From JBDGYE01 sp039584255 (GTDB lineage Bacteria; Gemmatimonadota; Gemmatimonadetes; Palauibacterales; Palauibacteraceae): 26,212 nucleotides of DNA. Shown here one piece after another: positions 16,672 to 23,554 of this stretch. Below the pieces are notes generated by a model. The model saw only the letters and a program-made list of their open reading frames with translations. It made no database searches and was not told where the DNA came from. The translations under genes were made by a program, and so were the position numbers. The stretch lies in assembly GCA_039584255.1 (NCBI GenBank), contig JBDGYE010000033.1, positions 1 to 26,212 of the forward strand. Reading direction: 5' to 3'. Numbering within the stretch: the first letter of the stretch is position 1; the number at the start of each line of letters is the position of its first letter.

Positions 16672-17282
16672 CACTTGGTTCCGCTCTCGTCCTCGGCCGC
16701 GGGAGTCGCCTGCCGCCGCCGCATGGGAGTCCACCGGGATTCCGGTCGCCCGGCTCTGTGATTAACCGCCCGAGCAAGCGTGAAGAGCAGGTCGGACAGC
16801 CTATTAATATACGGCAGTATGTTATCCCTCAAATCGGGCTGTTCTCCCGCTAGAGCTGCCACGGCCCGCTCCACCCGCCGGCACACTGTGCGCGCCACGT
16901 GGAGCTGGGCCCCCGGGGCACTGCCGCCCGGAAGGATGAACGAATCGAGGGCGGGGAGCTCCGCGTCCAGCCGGTCGATCCACGACTCCAGCTCGGCCAC
17001 CCGCTCACCGGGCAGCTCCGGAATCGCGCCCCGCTCGCGCTCCCTCGACGGCCGGGCCGCTGCCAGCCGGGCCCCGATCACCAGCAGGTCCTCCTGCACC
17101 GGGCCGAGTTCACGGGTTCCGAGCCCGTCGTCCGGGTCGAGAGCGATGGCTGCCCCGATGACGGCGTTCAGCTCGTCGAGGGTACCGTAAGCGTCGACCC
17201 GGGCGTCGTCCTTTCCCACCTCGTCGCCGCCGAACAGCTTCGTCCGCCCGCGATCTCCCTTCCGGGTGTAGATCTTCATCAC
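16671..17282 (-). CDS. Cob(I)alamin adenosyltransferase, PduO type
   Basis: The 203-residue enzyme transfers the adenosyl group of ATP to cob(I)alamin or cob(I)yrinate diamide to make the B12 coenzyme. The family signatures are all present: KIYTRKGDRGRTKLFGGDEV (N-terminal ATP site), DAYGTLDELNAVIG (30-43), ILPGGSAPGAQLHVARTVCR (about 116-135) and YINRLSDLLFTLARAVNH (about 158-175). Length is normal. It may start at either of two adjacent ATG codons. It is placed 7 nt after the matrixin-like gene and overlaps the HEAT gene. No other B12 synthesis gene is in the window, though queG encodes a B12-dependent enzyme. Confidence 0.95.
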   Translation of the reverse strand: MMKIYTRKGDRGRTKLFGGDEVGKDDARVDAYGTLDELNAVIGAAIALDPDDGLGTRELGPVQEDLLVIGARLAAARPSRERERGAIPELPGERVAELESWIDRLDAELPALDSFILPGGSAPGAQLHVARTVCRRVERAVAALAGEQPDLRDNILPYINRLSDLLFTLARAVNHRAGRPESRWTPMRRRQATPAAEDESGTK

Positions 17283-17289
17283 GCGGGCC

Positions 17290-17973
17290 TTACCGCTCCT
17301 GAGCTGCGGCGTCTTCCGCCGGCTCCGCTCCGCTCACGGCATAGAGCTCCTGCAGGCTTCGAACGTCTCGCGGCGAGAGCACGGAGTTGCGACTGCCCGG
17401 ATGCATCACGTCCTTCGGGTCTTCGCTGTGCGGAAGGCCAAGCGCGTGTCCGACCTCGTGAAGCGCCACCATCCTCAGGAACTCATCGCTCATTACCAGA
17501 CCGTCGGCGTGCCGCATCGCCAGCGTCACGGTCGCACCGGTGAGGCTTCCATCCGCGTCCGCCCGCCACTCGGTCGTACCGGCCTGATACTCGCCGAACT
17601 CTCCGATCCAGCGGAACCACAGGTCGGCGTCGTGCGCGGTCCGAATCACATCGAATCGCAAGGGAAGGCCGGGCACTCGGCTCCACTCCAGAAGCGCCCA
17701 ACGCGCCGACTCCCAGAACGCGGGGCGAGGATAGGGCGGCGGCTCGAAGTGAACGGCAATGACCCGCTCGTCGCCGCCGCGGGCCACCCACCGCAGCAGC
17801 CCTTCGGCGGACGGGGCGGAAAGATCCAGATAGGCCTCCCGGCCCGGAATCACGGCGGGGCCTTGCTCCGAGCTCTGCGCCCGGAGGAAGGCCGGCTGGG
17901 AGAGGAGCACGAGCGCCATCACCACGGCTCTCCCCAGTGGACTCGAACAGACGCTCTTTCCGGTCATCGACAC
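17290..17973 (-). CDS. Secreted matrixin-like zinc metalloprotease
   Basis: The 227-residue protein has an N-terminal signal peptide (VVMALVLLSQPAFLRAQ, cleavage near residue 32) and the metzincin zinc motif HEVGHALGLPH (172-182), followed by the Met-turn residue in DVMHPG (Met190). Upstream elements such as VIAVHFEPPPYP and AHDADLWFRW fit the matrixin/M10A catalytic domain strands, and DGSLTGATVTLA precedes the zinc helix. No propeptide cysteine switch is evident. It starts 1 nt after the GlcDE stop and precedes the adenosyltransferase by 7 nt. It is an exported protease of unknown substrate in an otherwise mostly cytoplasmic gene set. Confidence 0.9.
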   Translation of the reverse strand: MSMTGKSVCSSPLGRAVVMALVLLSQPAFLRAQSSEQGPAVIPGREAYLDLSAPSAEGLLRWVARGGDERVIAVHFEPPPYPRPAFWESARWALLEWSRVPGLPLRFDVIRTAHDADLWFRWIGEFGEYQAGTTEWRADADGSLTGATVTLAMRHADGLVMSDEFLRMVALHEVGHALGLPHSEDPKDVMHPGSRNSVLSPRDVRSLQELYAVSGAEPAEDAAAQER

Positions 17974-17974
17974 G

Positions 17975-20551
17975 CTATATGTAATCTCCCAACCAATGAC
18001 GCGGCCACCCGGCCAGCGCCCGTTCCACCCGACCCTCCAACGCTACTTCCGCCACGCCGCGGCGCGCCTCCACCACCGCGTGCTCCGAGGGGCTTCCGCG
18101 CTCCACCGCCAGGGTGGCATCGCCTTCGTTCGACAGCCATCCGGGCGCCGGGCGCCGGGCCGCCGCCTCGCCCCGGTCCAGCTCCACGAGTGCGGCACCC
18201 ACCGTGGGATAGGCCTCGAAGCCCACCAGCTCATCTCCCAGCTTCTCCCGAAGCCGCAGCAGCACCGTGGAAAGATAGTGGCGCCCCGCGCTGACACGGA
18301 AGGTGGCCGAGGTGAGCGGTCTCGGAACAGGATCTGGCCCGAACGCCGAATCCGAACCCGGGGCCGCCTCCGAGAGCGTGGCGCCGCGCTCTCCCGCCCA
18401 CTCTCGGAGCCGCCGCAGCCGGGCCTCCACGGAAGCGGCACTGCCGACGAGACTCACCGTGAGCACGTCAGCGCCTTCGCCGGTCCAGCGCCAGACGCCG
18501 GAGTCGAGCTGCGGTTGAACCGCCGCGGCCAGCTCGTCCGCCACCGCCGCTGTCCCGTTGGGGTGCTCGAGCCCGAACGTCCGCCGCACCGCAGGCCGCG
18601 GCCAGAGCCGGAACGTGACTTCCGTGAGCACCCCGAGCCGTCCCCGGCTTCCGCACACCAGCCGGCACAGGCCGTAGCCGGCCACGTTCTTGACGACCGG
18701 CCGGCCCCACCGGAGTACCTCTCCCTGGCTCGAGACGATCTGGCAGGCCAGCAACTGCCTGCGCACAGGGCCGAACGAAGCGTCGAATGCGCCGGGTGGC
18801 GCTGCTGCCACCAGGCCGCCGGCCGAGCGGAGCATCCCGGAGCTCTCCACGGGCAGCCATTGGCCTTCCCGAGCGGCGATCTCCTGGAGGCTCGTCAGCC
18901 GCGTTCCGGCACCGACGGTGATCGTGAGGTCGTTCGGGCGGTAGTCCACCAGGTGGTCGAGCCGGGCCAGGCTCACGGCCGGGCCCGCGAGGACCGGTTC
19001 GCCTGAGAGGGACCGGCCGGTAATGATCGGTGCGGCGTCGAGCGGACGATCCCGGAGCCACAGCGCCAGCTCTTCCGCGCCGCTCGGCTCGAAGGGGACC
19101 CTGGCCTCCGCTCCGTGGCCGGCCGCGCCCGGGCTCGTTGCCACTGGCATCGGCTCGGCCTCGACGGGAGGAAGCATCTTGTCCGCGTTGCAGAGGCCCG
19201 CCGGATCGAGGGCGGCCTTTAGGCGTCGCTGCGCCGCGAGCTCGCCCGGGCCGAAGATCAGCTCCATGTAGCCGATCTTGTCTCGGCCGATCCCGTGCTC
19301 GCCGGTGATCGTGCCACCGGCCTCGACGCAGAGGTGCATGATCTCCCGGCTGGCGGCCTCGACCCTCGCCACTTGCTCCTGGTCCCGGGCATCGAACAGC
19401 AGGTTCGGGTGGAGGTTGCCGTCGCCGGCGTGGAAGAAGCTCGCCAGGCGGAGGTCATGGAGGCGGGCCACCTCCTCGATCGCGGGCAAGAGCCCCGCCA
19501 GCGCCGTGCGGGGCACCACAGCGTCCTGCACCAGTACGTCCGGTGCCAGCCGCCCCAAGGCGCCGTAGGCCTTCTTGCGCGCCTGCCAGATGGCCAGGCG
19601 CTCCGCCTCGTCGCGGGCCCGCCGTACCTCACGGGCACCGTGGCGTCGGAGAACCTCCTCCACCGCTCCCAGGTCGGCTTCCACCTCCTCCGGCTCTCCC
19701 TCGCACTCGACCACGAGGGCGGCCGCCGTGTCCAGGGGCAGACCGGCCGCGTACGCCGAGGCCTCGACCACGGCGATCGTCTGGCGGTCGATGAGCTCGA
19801 GGGCAACGGGTAGGATCCCCTCGGCGAGGACGGCCGACACCGCCCCGCCCGCTGATCTCAGGTCGTCGAAGAGGGCGAGTAACGCCTGCACCGCCGCGGC
19901 CACCGGCGTGAGCCGGAGTTCGATCCTGCCGGCGAGCCCCAGCGTTCCCTCTGAGCCGATGAACAGGCCGGCCAGGTCCAGACCTCCGCCCTCCCCGCGC
20001 GTCAGACTGACCCGTTCGCCGTCCGGGAGTACCACCTCCAGCCCGGCTACGTGGTCGCTCGTCACCCCGTGCTTGAGGCAATGCGGGCCGCCCGAGTCCG
20101 TGGCGATGTTGCCGCCGATCGTGCAGGCAGCGGCACTGGCGGGATCGGGCAGGTAGCGGAGACCGAGTCGGGCCGCCGCCTCGGAGATGTCGGCGGTCAG
20201 CACCCCCGGCTCGACGACCGCGATCCACGCCTCGGGATCCACGGAGACGATCTTCGTCATGCCGGCTGTGCAGACCAGGACCGCTGCGTGGGCCACCGCG
20301 CCTCCCGCCAGACCCGTCCCCGCTCCACGGGGTACGAAGGGAAGCCCCGACTCGTGCAGCGCCCGCACGACGCCCTGGATCTCATCGATCGTCCGCGGGA
20401 ACACCACCGCGAGCGGCGTTCCCCTGGAGGTGGTGAGGGCGTCGGCCTCGTAGGCGATGAGCCGGTCCGGATCCACGATGACGCCCTCCGGGCCCGTCAG
20501 GCGACGCAGGGCGGAGATGGCTTCGGCAGGCAGGGGGTCGGCGACGGTCAT
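17975..20551 (-). CDS. glcD/glcE: Glycolate oxidase flavin subunits GlcD-GlcE, natural fusion
   Basis: The 858-residue protein joins two FAD-binding-4 subunits that are normally separate. Residues 1-470 are GlcD-like: PFVPRGAGTGLAGGAV (71-86) for FAD pyrophosphate, GGNIATDSGGPHCLKHG, HAGDGNLHPNLLFD near 380 and TGEHGIGRDKIGYME near 420. After a Pro/Ala linker, residues about 490-858 are GlcE-like, with VGAGTRLTSLQEIA, SSGMLRSAGGLVAA and VVKNVAGYGLCRLVCGSRG. With GlcF it would form a glycolate (2-hydroxyacid) dehydrogenase producing glyoxylate. No frameshift or internal stop is seen, so the fusion looks genuine. The gene heads the ten-gene minus-strand unit and is divergent from the tRNA leader promoter. 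Confidence 0.92.
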   Translation of the reverse strand: MTVADPLPAEAISALRRLTGPEGVIVDPDRLIAYEADALTTSRGTPLAVVFPRTIDEIQGVVRALHESGLPFVPRGAGTGLAGGAVAHAAVLVCTAGMTKIVSVDPEAWIAVVEPGVLTADISEAAARLGLRYLPDPASAAACTIGGNIATDSGGPHCLKHGVTSDHVAGLEVVLPDGERVSLTRGEGGGLDLAGLFIGSEGTLGLAGRIELRLTPVAAAVQALLALFDDLRSAGGAVSAVLAEGILPVALELIDRQTIAVVEASAYAAGLPLDTAAALVVECEGEPEEVEADLGAVEEVLRRHGAREVRRARDEAERLAIWQARKKAYGALGRLAPDVLVQDAVVPRTALAGLLPAIEEVARLHDLRLASFFHAGDGNLHPNLLFDARDQEQVARVEAASREIMHLCVEAGGTITGEHGIGRDKIGYMELIFGPGELAAQRRLKAALDPAGLCNADKMLPPVEAEPMPVATSPGAAGHGAEARVPFEPSGAEELALWLRDRPLDAAPIITGRSLSGEPVLAGPAVSLARLDHLVDYRPNDLTITVGAGTRLTSLQEIAAREGQWLPVESSGMLRSAGGLVAAAPPGAFDASFGPVRRQLLACQIVSSQGEVLRWGRPVVKNVAGYGLCRLVCGSRGRLGVLTEVTFRLWPRPAVRRTFGLEHPNGTAAVADELAAAVQPQLDSGVWRWTGEGADVLTVSLVGSAASVEARLRRLREWAGERGATLSEAAPGSDSAFGPDPVPRPLTSATFRVSAGRHYLSTVLLRLREKLGDELVGFEAYPTVGAALVELDRGEAAARRPAPGWLSNEGDATLAVERGSPSEHAVVEARRGVAEVALEGRVERALAGWPRHWLGDYI

Positions 20552-20612
20552 GGGTCGAGACTAGGCACGGTCGGGAGGAGCGGCAAGCGCCCGTTCTGGC
20601 ACGGATTTCGCC

Positions 20613-20641
20613 TTGACACAGGCCCGCAGCGGGCGTAGCAT
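20613..20641 (+). promoter_or_regulatory. Sigma-70-type promoter of the RNA/tRNA region
   Basis: A perfect -35 TTGACA (20613-20618), a 17-nt spacer and -10 TAGCAT (20636-20641) form the best housekeeping promoter I see in the window. Transcription should start around 20648-20652, just upstream of the structured RNA. It faces away from the glcDE gene. Confidence 0.8.
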
Positions 20642-20648
20642 CGTGGCC

Positions 20649-20809
20649 GCGATGCGGGGCGGAGCAGCCTGACAGCACGTCAGGCTTGTGAGCCGATGGT
20701 CGCAGGTGCCTCGGCAGGCTCGCCTGCAGAGGGCTTCGCAGGAATCCTGCCCCCGCTACTAGTCGGGTCCCGTGCCCCGTTTCACTGGCAGAGCCAGGCG
20801 GGGCCTTTT
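20649..20809 (+). ncRNA. Structured leader or small RNA, unassigned
   Basis: A roughly 160-nt transcript is bounded by a strong promoter and an intrinsic terminator. Helices visible by eye: AGCCTGAC/GTCAGGCT (20666-20673 with 20679-20686, loop AGCAC); GCAGG...GCCU-CGGC-AGGC...CCUGC around 20702-20727; GCAGG-AAT-CCTGC (about 20738-20750); and a possible closing stem GCGGGGC (20654-20660) with GCCCCGT (20774-20780). The closing stem competes with the terminator. I find no SRP, tmRNA, RNase P or clear 6S signature, and no start codon with an SD that fits a protein. It is either an independent small RNA or an attenuator leader for the tRNA array downstream. Confidence 0.6.
20774..20809 (+). terminator. 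Intrinsic terminator at the end of the structured RNA
   Basis: The outer stem GCCCCG (20774-20779) pairs with CGGGGC (20799-20804) and the inner stem CTGGC pairs with GCCAG around an AGA loop. This is followed by CTTTTAATT. Its 5' arm is also complementary to 20654-20660. Confidence 0.75.
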
Positions 20810-20898
20810 AATTGGGTCCGGTTGTTTGAAAACAGGGAGTGTGCCTGTGGGTCGTCGGGCAGAGTGCCGGACGGCCGGGACGTGCTCGGCAGCTATAT
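20810..20898 (+). other. Spacer between terminator and first tRNA
   Basis: I see no convincing second promoter here. A TATATT hexamer (20894-20899) abuts the 5' end of tRNA-Asn and would start transcription inside the tRNA, so it is unlikely to serve it. The tRNAs may thus depend on read-through from 20613. Confidence 0.4.
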
Positions 20899-20971
20899 TC
20901 CGGGGTAGCTCAGTGGCCAGAGCGGGTGGCTGTTAACCACTAGGTCGGGGGTTCGAATCCCCCCCCCGGAG
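20899..20971 (+). tRNA. tRNA-Asn (GTT)
   Basis: A full cloverleaf is present: acceptor TCCGGGG/CCCCGGA, D stem GCTC/GAGC, anticodon stem GGTGG/CCACT with loop CTGTTAA (anticodon 20932-20934) and T arm GGGGG-TTCGAAT-CCCCC. The discriminator is G and CCA is not encoded. With its G34 it is a queuosine-type (GUN) tRNA, relevant to queG in this window. Confidence 0.97.
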
Positions 20972-20981
20972 CTCGCAGCGG

Positions 20982-21054
20982 GGCTGGGTAGCTCAGGTGG
21001 TAGAGCACCGCGCTGAAAACGCGGGTGTCGGCGGTTCGAATCCGTCCCCAGCCA
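20982..21054 (+). tRNA. tRNA-Phe (GAA)
   Basis: The cloverleaf has acceptor GGCTGGG/CCCAGCC, anticodon stem CCGCG/CGCGG with loop CTGAAAA (anticodon 21015-21017) and T arm GGCGG-TTCGAAT-CCGTC. The discriminator is A and there is no encoded CCA. Confidence 0.97.
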
Positions 21055-21067
21055 TGCCGTAGCCGAT

Positions 21068-21140
21068 AGGGGCGTAGCTCAACTGGCAGAGCACCGGTCT
21101 CCAAAACCGGCGGTTGGGGGTTCGAGTCCCTCCGCCCCTG
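21068..21140 (+). tRNA. tRNA-Trp (CCA)
   Basis: The cloverleaf has acceptor AGGGGCG/CGCCCCT, anticodon stem CCGGT/ACCGG with loop CTCCAAA (anticodon 21101-21103) and T arm GGGGG-TTCGAGT-CCCTC. The discriminator is G and there is no encoded CCA tail. It is not associated here with secE or tuf, a common neighbourhood for tRNA-Trp. Confidence 0.97.
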
Positions 21141-21159
21141 TTCGCCCGGACCGGTACCG

Positions 21160-21231
<72 letters not shown>

Positions 21232-21299
21232 CCTTTCACAGGACGCGGATCGGGTCGGGCGGAGTCTTGCGGACGGCGCTTGCGCCGCGCCCAAATCGG

Positions 21300-21373
21300 G
21301 CGCCCGTAGCTCAGCTGGACAGAGCACCGGCCTTCTAAGCCGGGGGTCGCAGGTTCGAGTCCTGCCGGGCGCG
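21300..21373 (+). tRNA. tRNA-Arg (TCT)
   Basis: The cloverleaf has acceptor GCGCCCG/CGGGCGC, anticodon stem CCGGC/GCCGG with loop CTTCTAA (anticodon 21334-21336) and T arm GCAGG-TTCGAGT-CCTGC. The discriminator is G and there is no encoded CCA. It is followed by a 105-nt spacer, the longest in the array, holding no gene I can recognise. Confidence 0.97.
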
Positions 21374-21478
21374 TTGGAACCGAGTCGGAGGGGTCAGCTA
21401 CGAGACGTCGCCTCCGCCGGTTTGGGCACATGAGACGGCCATGCCGGGCAACCGAGCGGTCGCACGGCGATCGTCCGG

Positions 21479-21550
21479 GCCCCCATCGTCTAACGGCCAG
21501 GACACCACTCTTTCAAGGTGGAGATAGGGGTTCGATTCCCCTTGGGGGCG
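21479..21550 (+). tRNA. tRNA-Glu (TTC)
   Basis: The cloverleaf has acceptor GCCCCCA/TGGGGGC, D stem beginning GTC, anticodon stem CCACT/GGTGG with loop CTTTCAA (anticodon 21512-21514), a 4-nt variable loop and T arm AGGGG-TTCGATT-CCCCT. The discriminator is G and there is no encoded CCA. Confidence 0.97.
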
Positions 21551-21603
21551 TGAGTGGCCGGCCGAGAGCGGGGTGTACCCGGGCGGTCGAGCTTCGAGAG
21601 CAT

Positions 21604-21676
<73 letters not shown>

Positions 21677-21708
21677 CTTCGCCGGATCCATCTGGCCCAC
21701 GGGAAGAC

Positions 21709-21781
21709 GCGCCGCTAGCTCAATCGGCAGAGCAACTGGCTCTTAACCAGTAGGTTGAAGGTTCGATTCCTTCGCGGCGCA
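21709..21781 (+). tRNA. tRNA-Lys (CTT)
   Basis: The cloverleaf has acceptor GCGCCGC/GCGGCGC, anticodon stem ACTGG/CCAGT with loop CTCTTAA (anticodon 21742-21744) and T arm GAAGG-TTCGATT-CCTTC. The discriminator is A and there is no encoded CCA. Confidence 0.97.
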
Positions 21782-21792
21782 CTGACAGACAC

Positions 21793-21867
21793 GCGCTCGT
21801 AGCTCAGTCTGGATAGAGCGTCGGCCTCCGGAGCCGAAGGTCACAGGTTCGAATCCTGTCGGGCGCA
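21793..21867 (+). tRNA. tRNA-Arg (CCG), adjacent to an integrase
   Basis: The cloverleaf has acceptor GCGCTCG/CGGGCGC (one T-G wobble), anticodon stem TCGGC/GCCGA with loop CTCCGGA (anticodon 21828-21830) and T arm ACAGG-TTCGAAT-CCTGT. The discriminator is A and there is no encoded CCA. It is the last tRNA of the array and its 3' half is the natural candidate attachment site for the tyrosine recombinase starting 129 nt downstream. Confidence 0.97.
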
Positions 21868-21880
21868 CTGAGTAACAGCA

Positions 21881-21910
21881 AGCCGCTTCGTTGATTACGG
21901 GGCGGCTTTT
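21881..21910 (+). terminator. Intrinsic terminator of the tRNA array
   Basis: AGCCGC (21881-21886) pairs with GCGGCT (21902-21907) across a 15-nt loop, followed by TTTTGTCTT. It lies directly after the last tRNA and ahead of the integrase. Confidence 0.75.
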
Positions 21911-21995
21911 GTCTTGCCCTTGCGCAACGGGCGGCACGATGTGACATTAATTGTGTCGTTTGTGCTCGATTCCCGATGCCTTGGGGAGGTTGGAG

Positions 21996-23216
21996 ATGGC
22001 ACGCAACGGCACGAAGTCACGGCTGTTCCGGCGCGGTGATCGGTGGTGGGCTGACCTTAGAGCATTCGCTGACGTAGGTGGCAAACGGGAGCCCCTGGTC
22101 GCGCCGGGCGAGCGTGCGGCGACGAGGGACCAGACTGTCGCGGAGACGCTCCTTGCCGACCGCCTGAAGGCCCTCCAAGAACGCCGCCGGAATCGAGCGT
22201 TGCTAGGTGTTGAGGATCAGGCAGCACTCGCCGACTACGCCAGCCACCACCTGGTCCAGAAGGCCAAGTCTGGCCGCTTCACCGACAAGTGGCTCCAGGA
22301 GAGCGAGCACCGCCTGAGGCAGGCAGTGGCGTTCTTCGGTGGAGGCCGGGACCTGGCCTCCATCACCGTCAAAGATGTGCAGGGCTTCGCGAACTGGCTG
22401 CAGGCGACTCCGAGCCCTCGTGGCGGGACACTGAGCCCCGGGACCGTGCGCCACCACCTCAACGCGCTCAGCAACCTCTACAAACGCGCACAGAGCGAGG
22501 GCGTCGTGCCAACGGGTCATAACCCTGTTGCCAGCCTCATAGACAAGCCCCGAGGAGGCCACGCTGAGGCCGACTGGTTGGAGGTCCACGAGGCCGCACT
22601 ACTGCTTGCAGCCGCTCACCGGCACGTTCCGCAGAAGCGGGACCCAATCCCGCTCATGTATCCGCTGCTCGCTGGGTTCTTGCTCACAGGCGGACGGAAG
22701 CGAGAGGTGCTAGGACTGGAGGTGTCGGACGTGTCGTTCGACAGGCGCACGGTGACCTTCCGGCCCAACCGCTGGCGCACTCTCAAGACCAAGGCTTCCA
22801 GGCGCGTTGTGCCCCTCTTCCCGCAGCTTGAGGAGATCCTGCGAACCCACGTGTTTGACCGTGACGAGCCGATGCCCGAGGGTCTCCTGTTTCCCTCGCC
22901 ACGGACGGGCGGGATGATCCACGACATGCGGAAGGCGCTGGACGCGATTGCCGTTCGTGCTGGCTGGAAGGTGGGCGAGATTCGGACCAAGATGTTCCGG
23001 CACACCTACTGCGCTGCTCGGCTTCAGACCCTCGACCACGGTGCCCCGATCTCTCCCTTCACCGTCGCCAAGGAGCTAGGCCACGGTGGTACGGCACTGG
23101 TTGAGCGCGTGTACGGCCACCTGGGCACGGTCCGACACCGAAGCGAAGTGGTCGAGTACAGGGTCGAGAACCACCGCGACACGCTCGGGGAAAGACTAGA
23201 CGCGCTCGACTCCTAG
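21996..23216 (+). CDS. Tyrosine recombinase/site-specific integrase
   Basis: The 406-residue phage-type integrase has an N-terminal AP2-like or arm-binding segment (RLFRRGDRWWADLRAF), a SAM-like core-binding domain (about 75-185) and a catalytic domain. The catalytic residues are present in order: Arg234 in TGGRKREVLGL, Lys266 in LKTKASRRVVPL, His336 and Arg342 in FRHTYCAARL, His363 in ELGHGG and Tyr373 in VERVYGHLG. The protein appears intact. ATG 21996 is preferred over an earlier in-frame ATG because GGGGAGG (21983-21989) lies at ideal spacing. Position next to tRNA-Arg(CCG) implies integration into that tRNA. Downstream cargo is thin: no replication, transfer or phage structural gene is seen before the window ends, so this may be an island remnant. 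Confidence 0.95.
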   Translation: MARNGTKSRLFRRGDRWWADLRAFADVGGKREPLVAPGERAATRDQTVAETLLADRLKALQERRRNRALLGVEDQAALADYASHHLVQKAKSGRFTDKWLQESEHRLRQAVAFFGGGRDLASITVKDVQGFANWLQATPSPRGGTLSPGTVRHHLNALSNLYKRAQSEGVVPTGHNPVASLIDKPRGGHAEADWLEVHEAALLLAAAHRHVPQKRDPIPLMYPLLAGFLLTGGRKREVLGLEVSDVSFDRRTVTFRPNRWRTLKTKASRRVVPLFPQLEEILRTHVFDRDEPMPEGLLFPSPRTGGMIHDMRKALDAIAVRAGWKVGEIRTKMFRHTYCAARLQTLDHGAPISPFTVAKELGHGGTALVERVYGHLGTVRHRSEVVEYRVENHRDTLGERLDALDS

Positions 23217-23334
23217 GCACGCTCTCAAGCGCTGCTCCGCTGCTCTCAGACGCACTCAGAAGAAGAGGGTGGAGCCCCCCCATGTGGGGGTGCGCGTGCA
23301 TGGACGTGAACCTACCCACACGCGTACTCACCGA

Positions 23335-23362
23335 GTGTTCAAGAATATTCACGGAATATTCC
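23335..23362. promoter_or_regulatory. Array of alternating TTC/GAA half-sites with two GAATATTC palindromes
   Basis: GAATATTC occurs at 23343-23350 and 23354-23361, separated by ACG; each copy is its own reverse complement, so an 11-nt-period, dyad-symmetric array results, extended on the left by another TTC. This is a plausible protein-binding site, such as an integrase arm or excisionase site or an operator. Function is inferred from structure alone. Confidence 0.45.
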
Positions 23363-23469
23363 TGGCGTAAGCGGTAAGTGTTTGCGGATGTGTTGGTTAG
23401 TGGTCGTGCGCAGGGTGCGATCACTTGTGTTTCAGGGCATAAGGCCGTCTGCAGTCACGTCTTAGGCGA

Positions 23470-23542
23470 AGCGCCCGGCGTGTCGTCGAGGCAGGGAGTG
23501 GCGAGACATTGAGCACGCGGAGCGTGCTAACAACCGGGCGCT
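23470..23542 (-). repeat. Hairpin element A, arms split by a 49-nt insert
   Basis: Arms AGCGCCCGG (23470-23478) and CCGGGCGCT (23534-23542) match those of elements B and E, but the CGTG-AA loop is interrupted after CGTG by 23483-23531. The insert carries its own perfect hairpin AGCACGC-GGA-GCGTGCT (23512-23528). It lies 12 nt beyond the 3' end of the frameshifted minus-strand gene. Confidence 0.7.
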
Positions 23543-23554
23543 GGGACGCCTACA

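Larger units (their letters stand above)
23217..23554. other. Gene-free region after the integrase
   Basis: No credible ORF is present in 338 nt. It contains a small hairpin CCCCC-ATGT-GGGGG (23277-23290) soon after the integrase stop, the AT-rich palindrome array at 23335-23362, and hairpin element A (23470-23542). The A/T-rich stretches contrast with the GC-rich left part of the window. Confidence 0.6.

Noticed and set aside
20649..20809. Cobalamin riboswitch in the structured RNA (GCAGGAATCCTGCC resembles the B12 box; CCCCCGCTACT resembles the core)
   Set aside because: The order of elements is wrong, the rest of the B12 core is not recognisable, and the downstream genes are tRNAs. The resemblance is probably a chance palindrome.
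20649..20809. 6S, SRP or tmRNA identity for the structured RNA
   Set aside because: There is no GGAAGGAAGCAGCC-type SRP loop and no tmRNA acceptor. Several separate hairpins are seen rather than the single rod with central bubble expected of 6S RNA.
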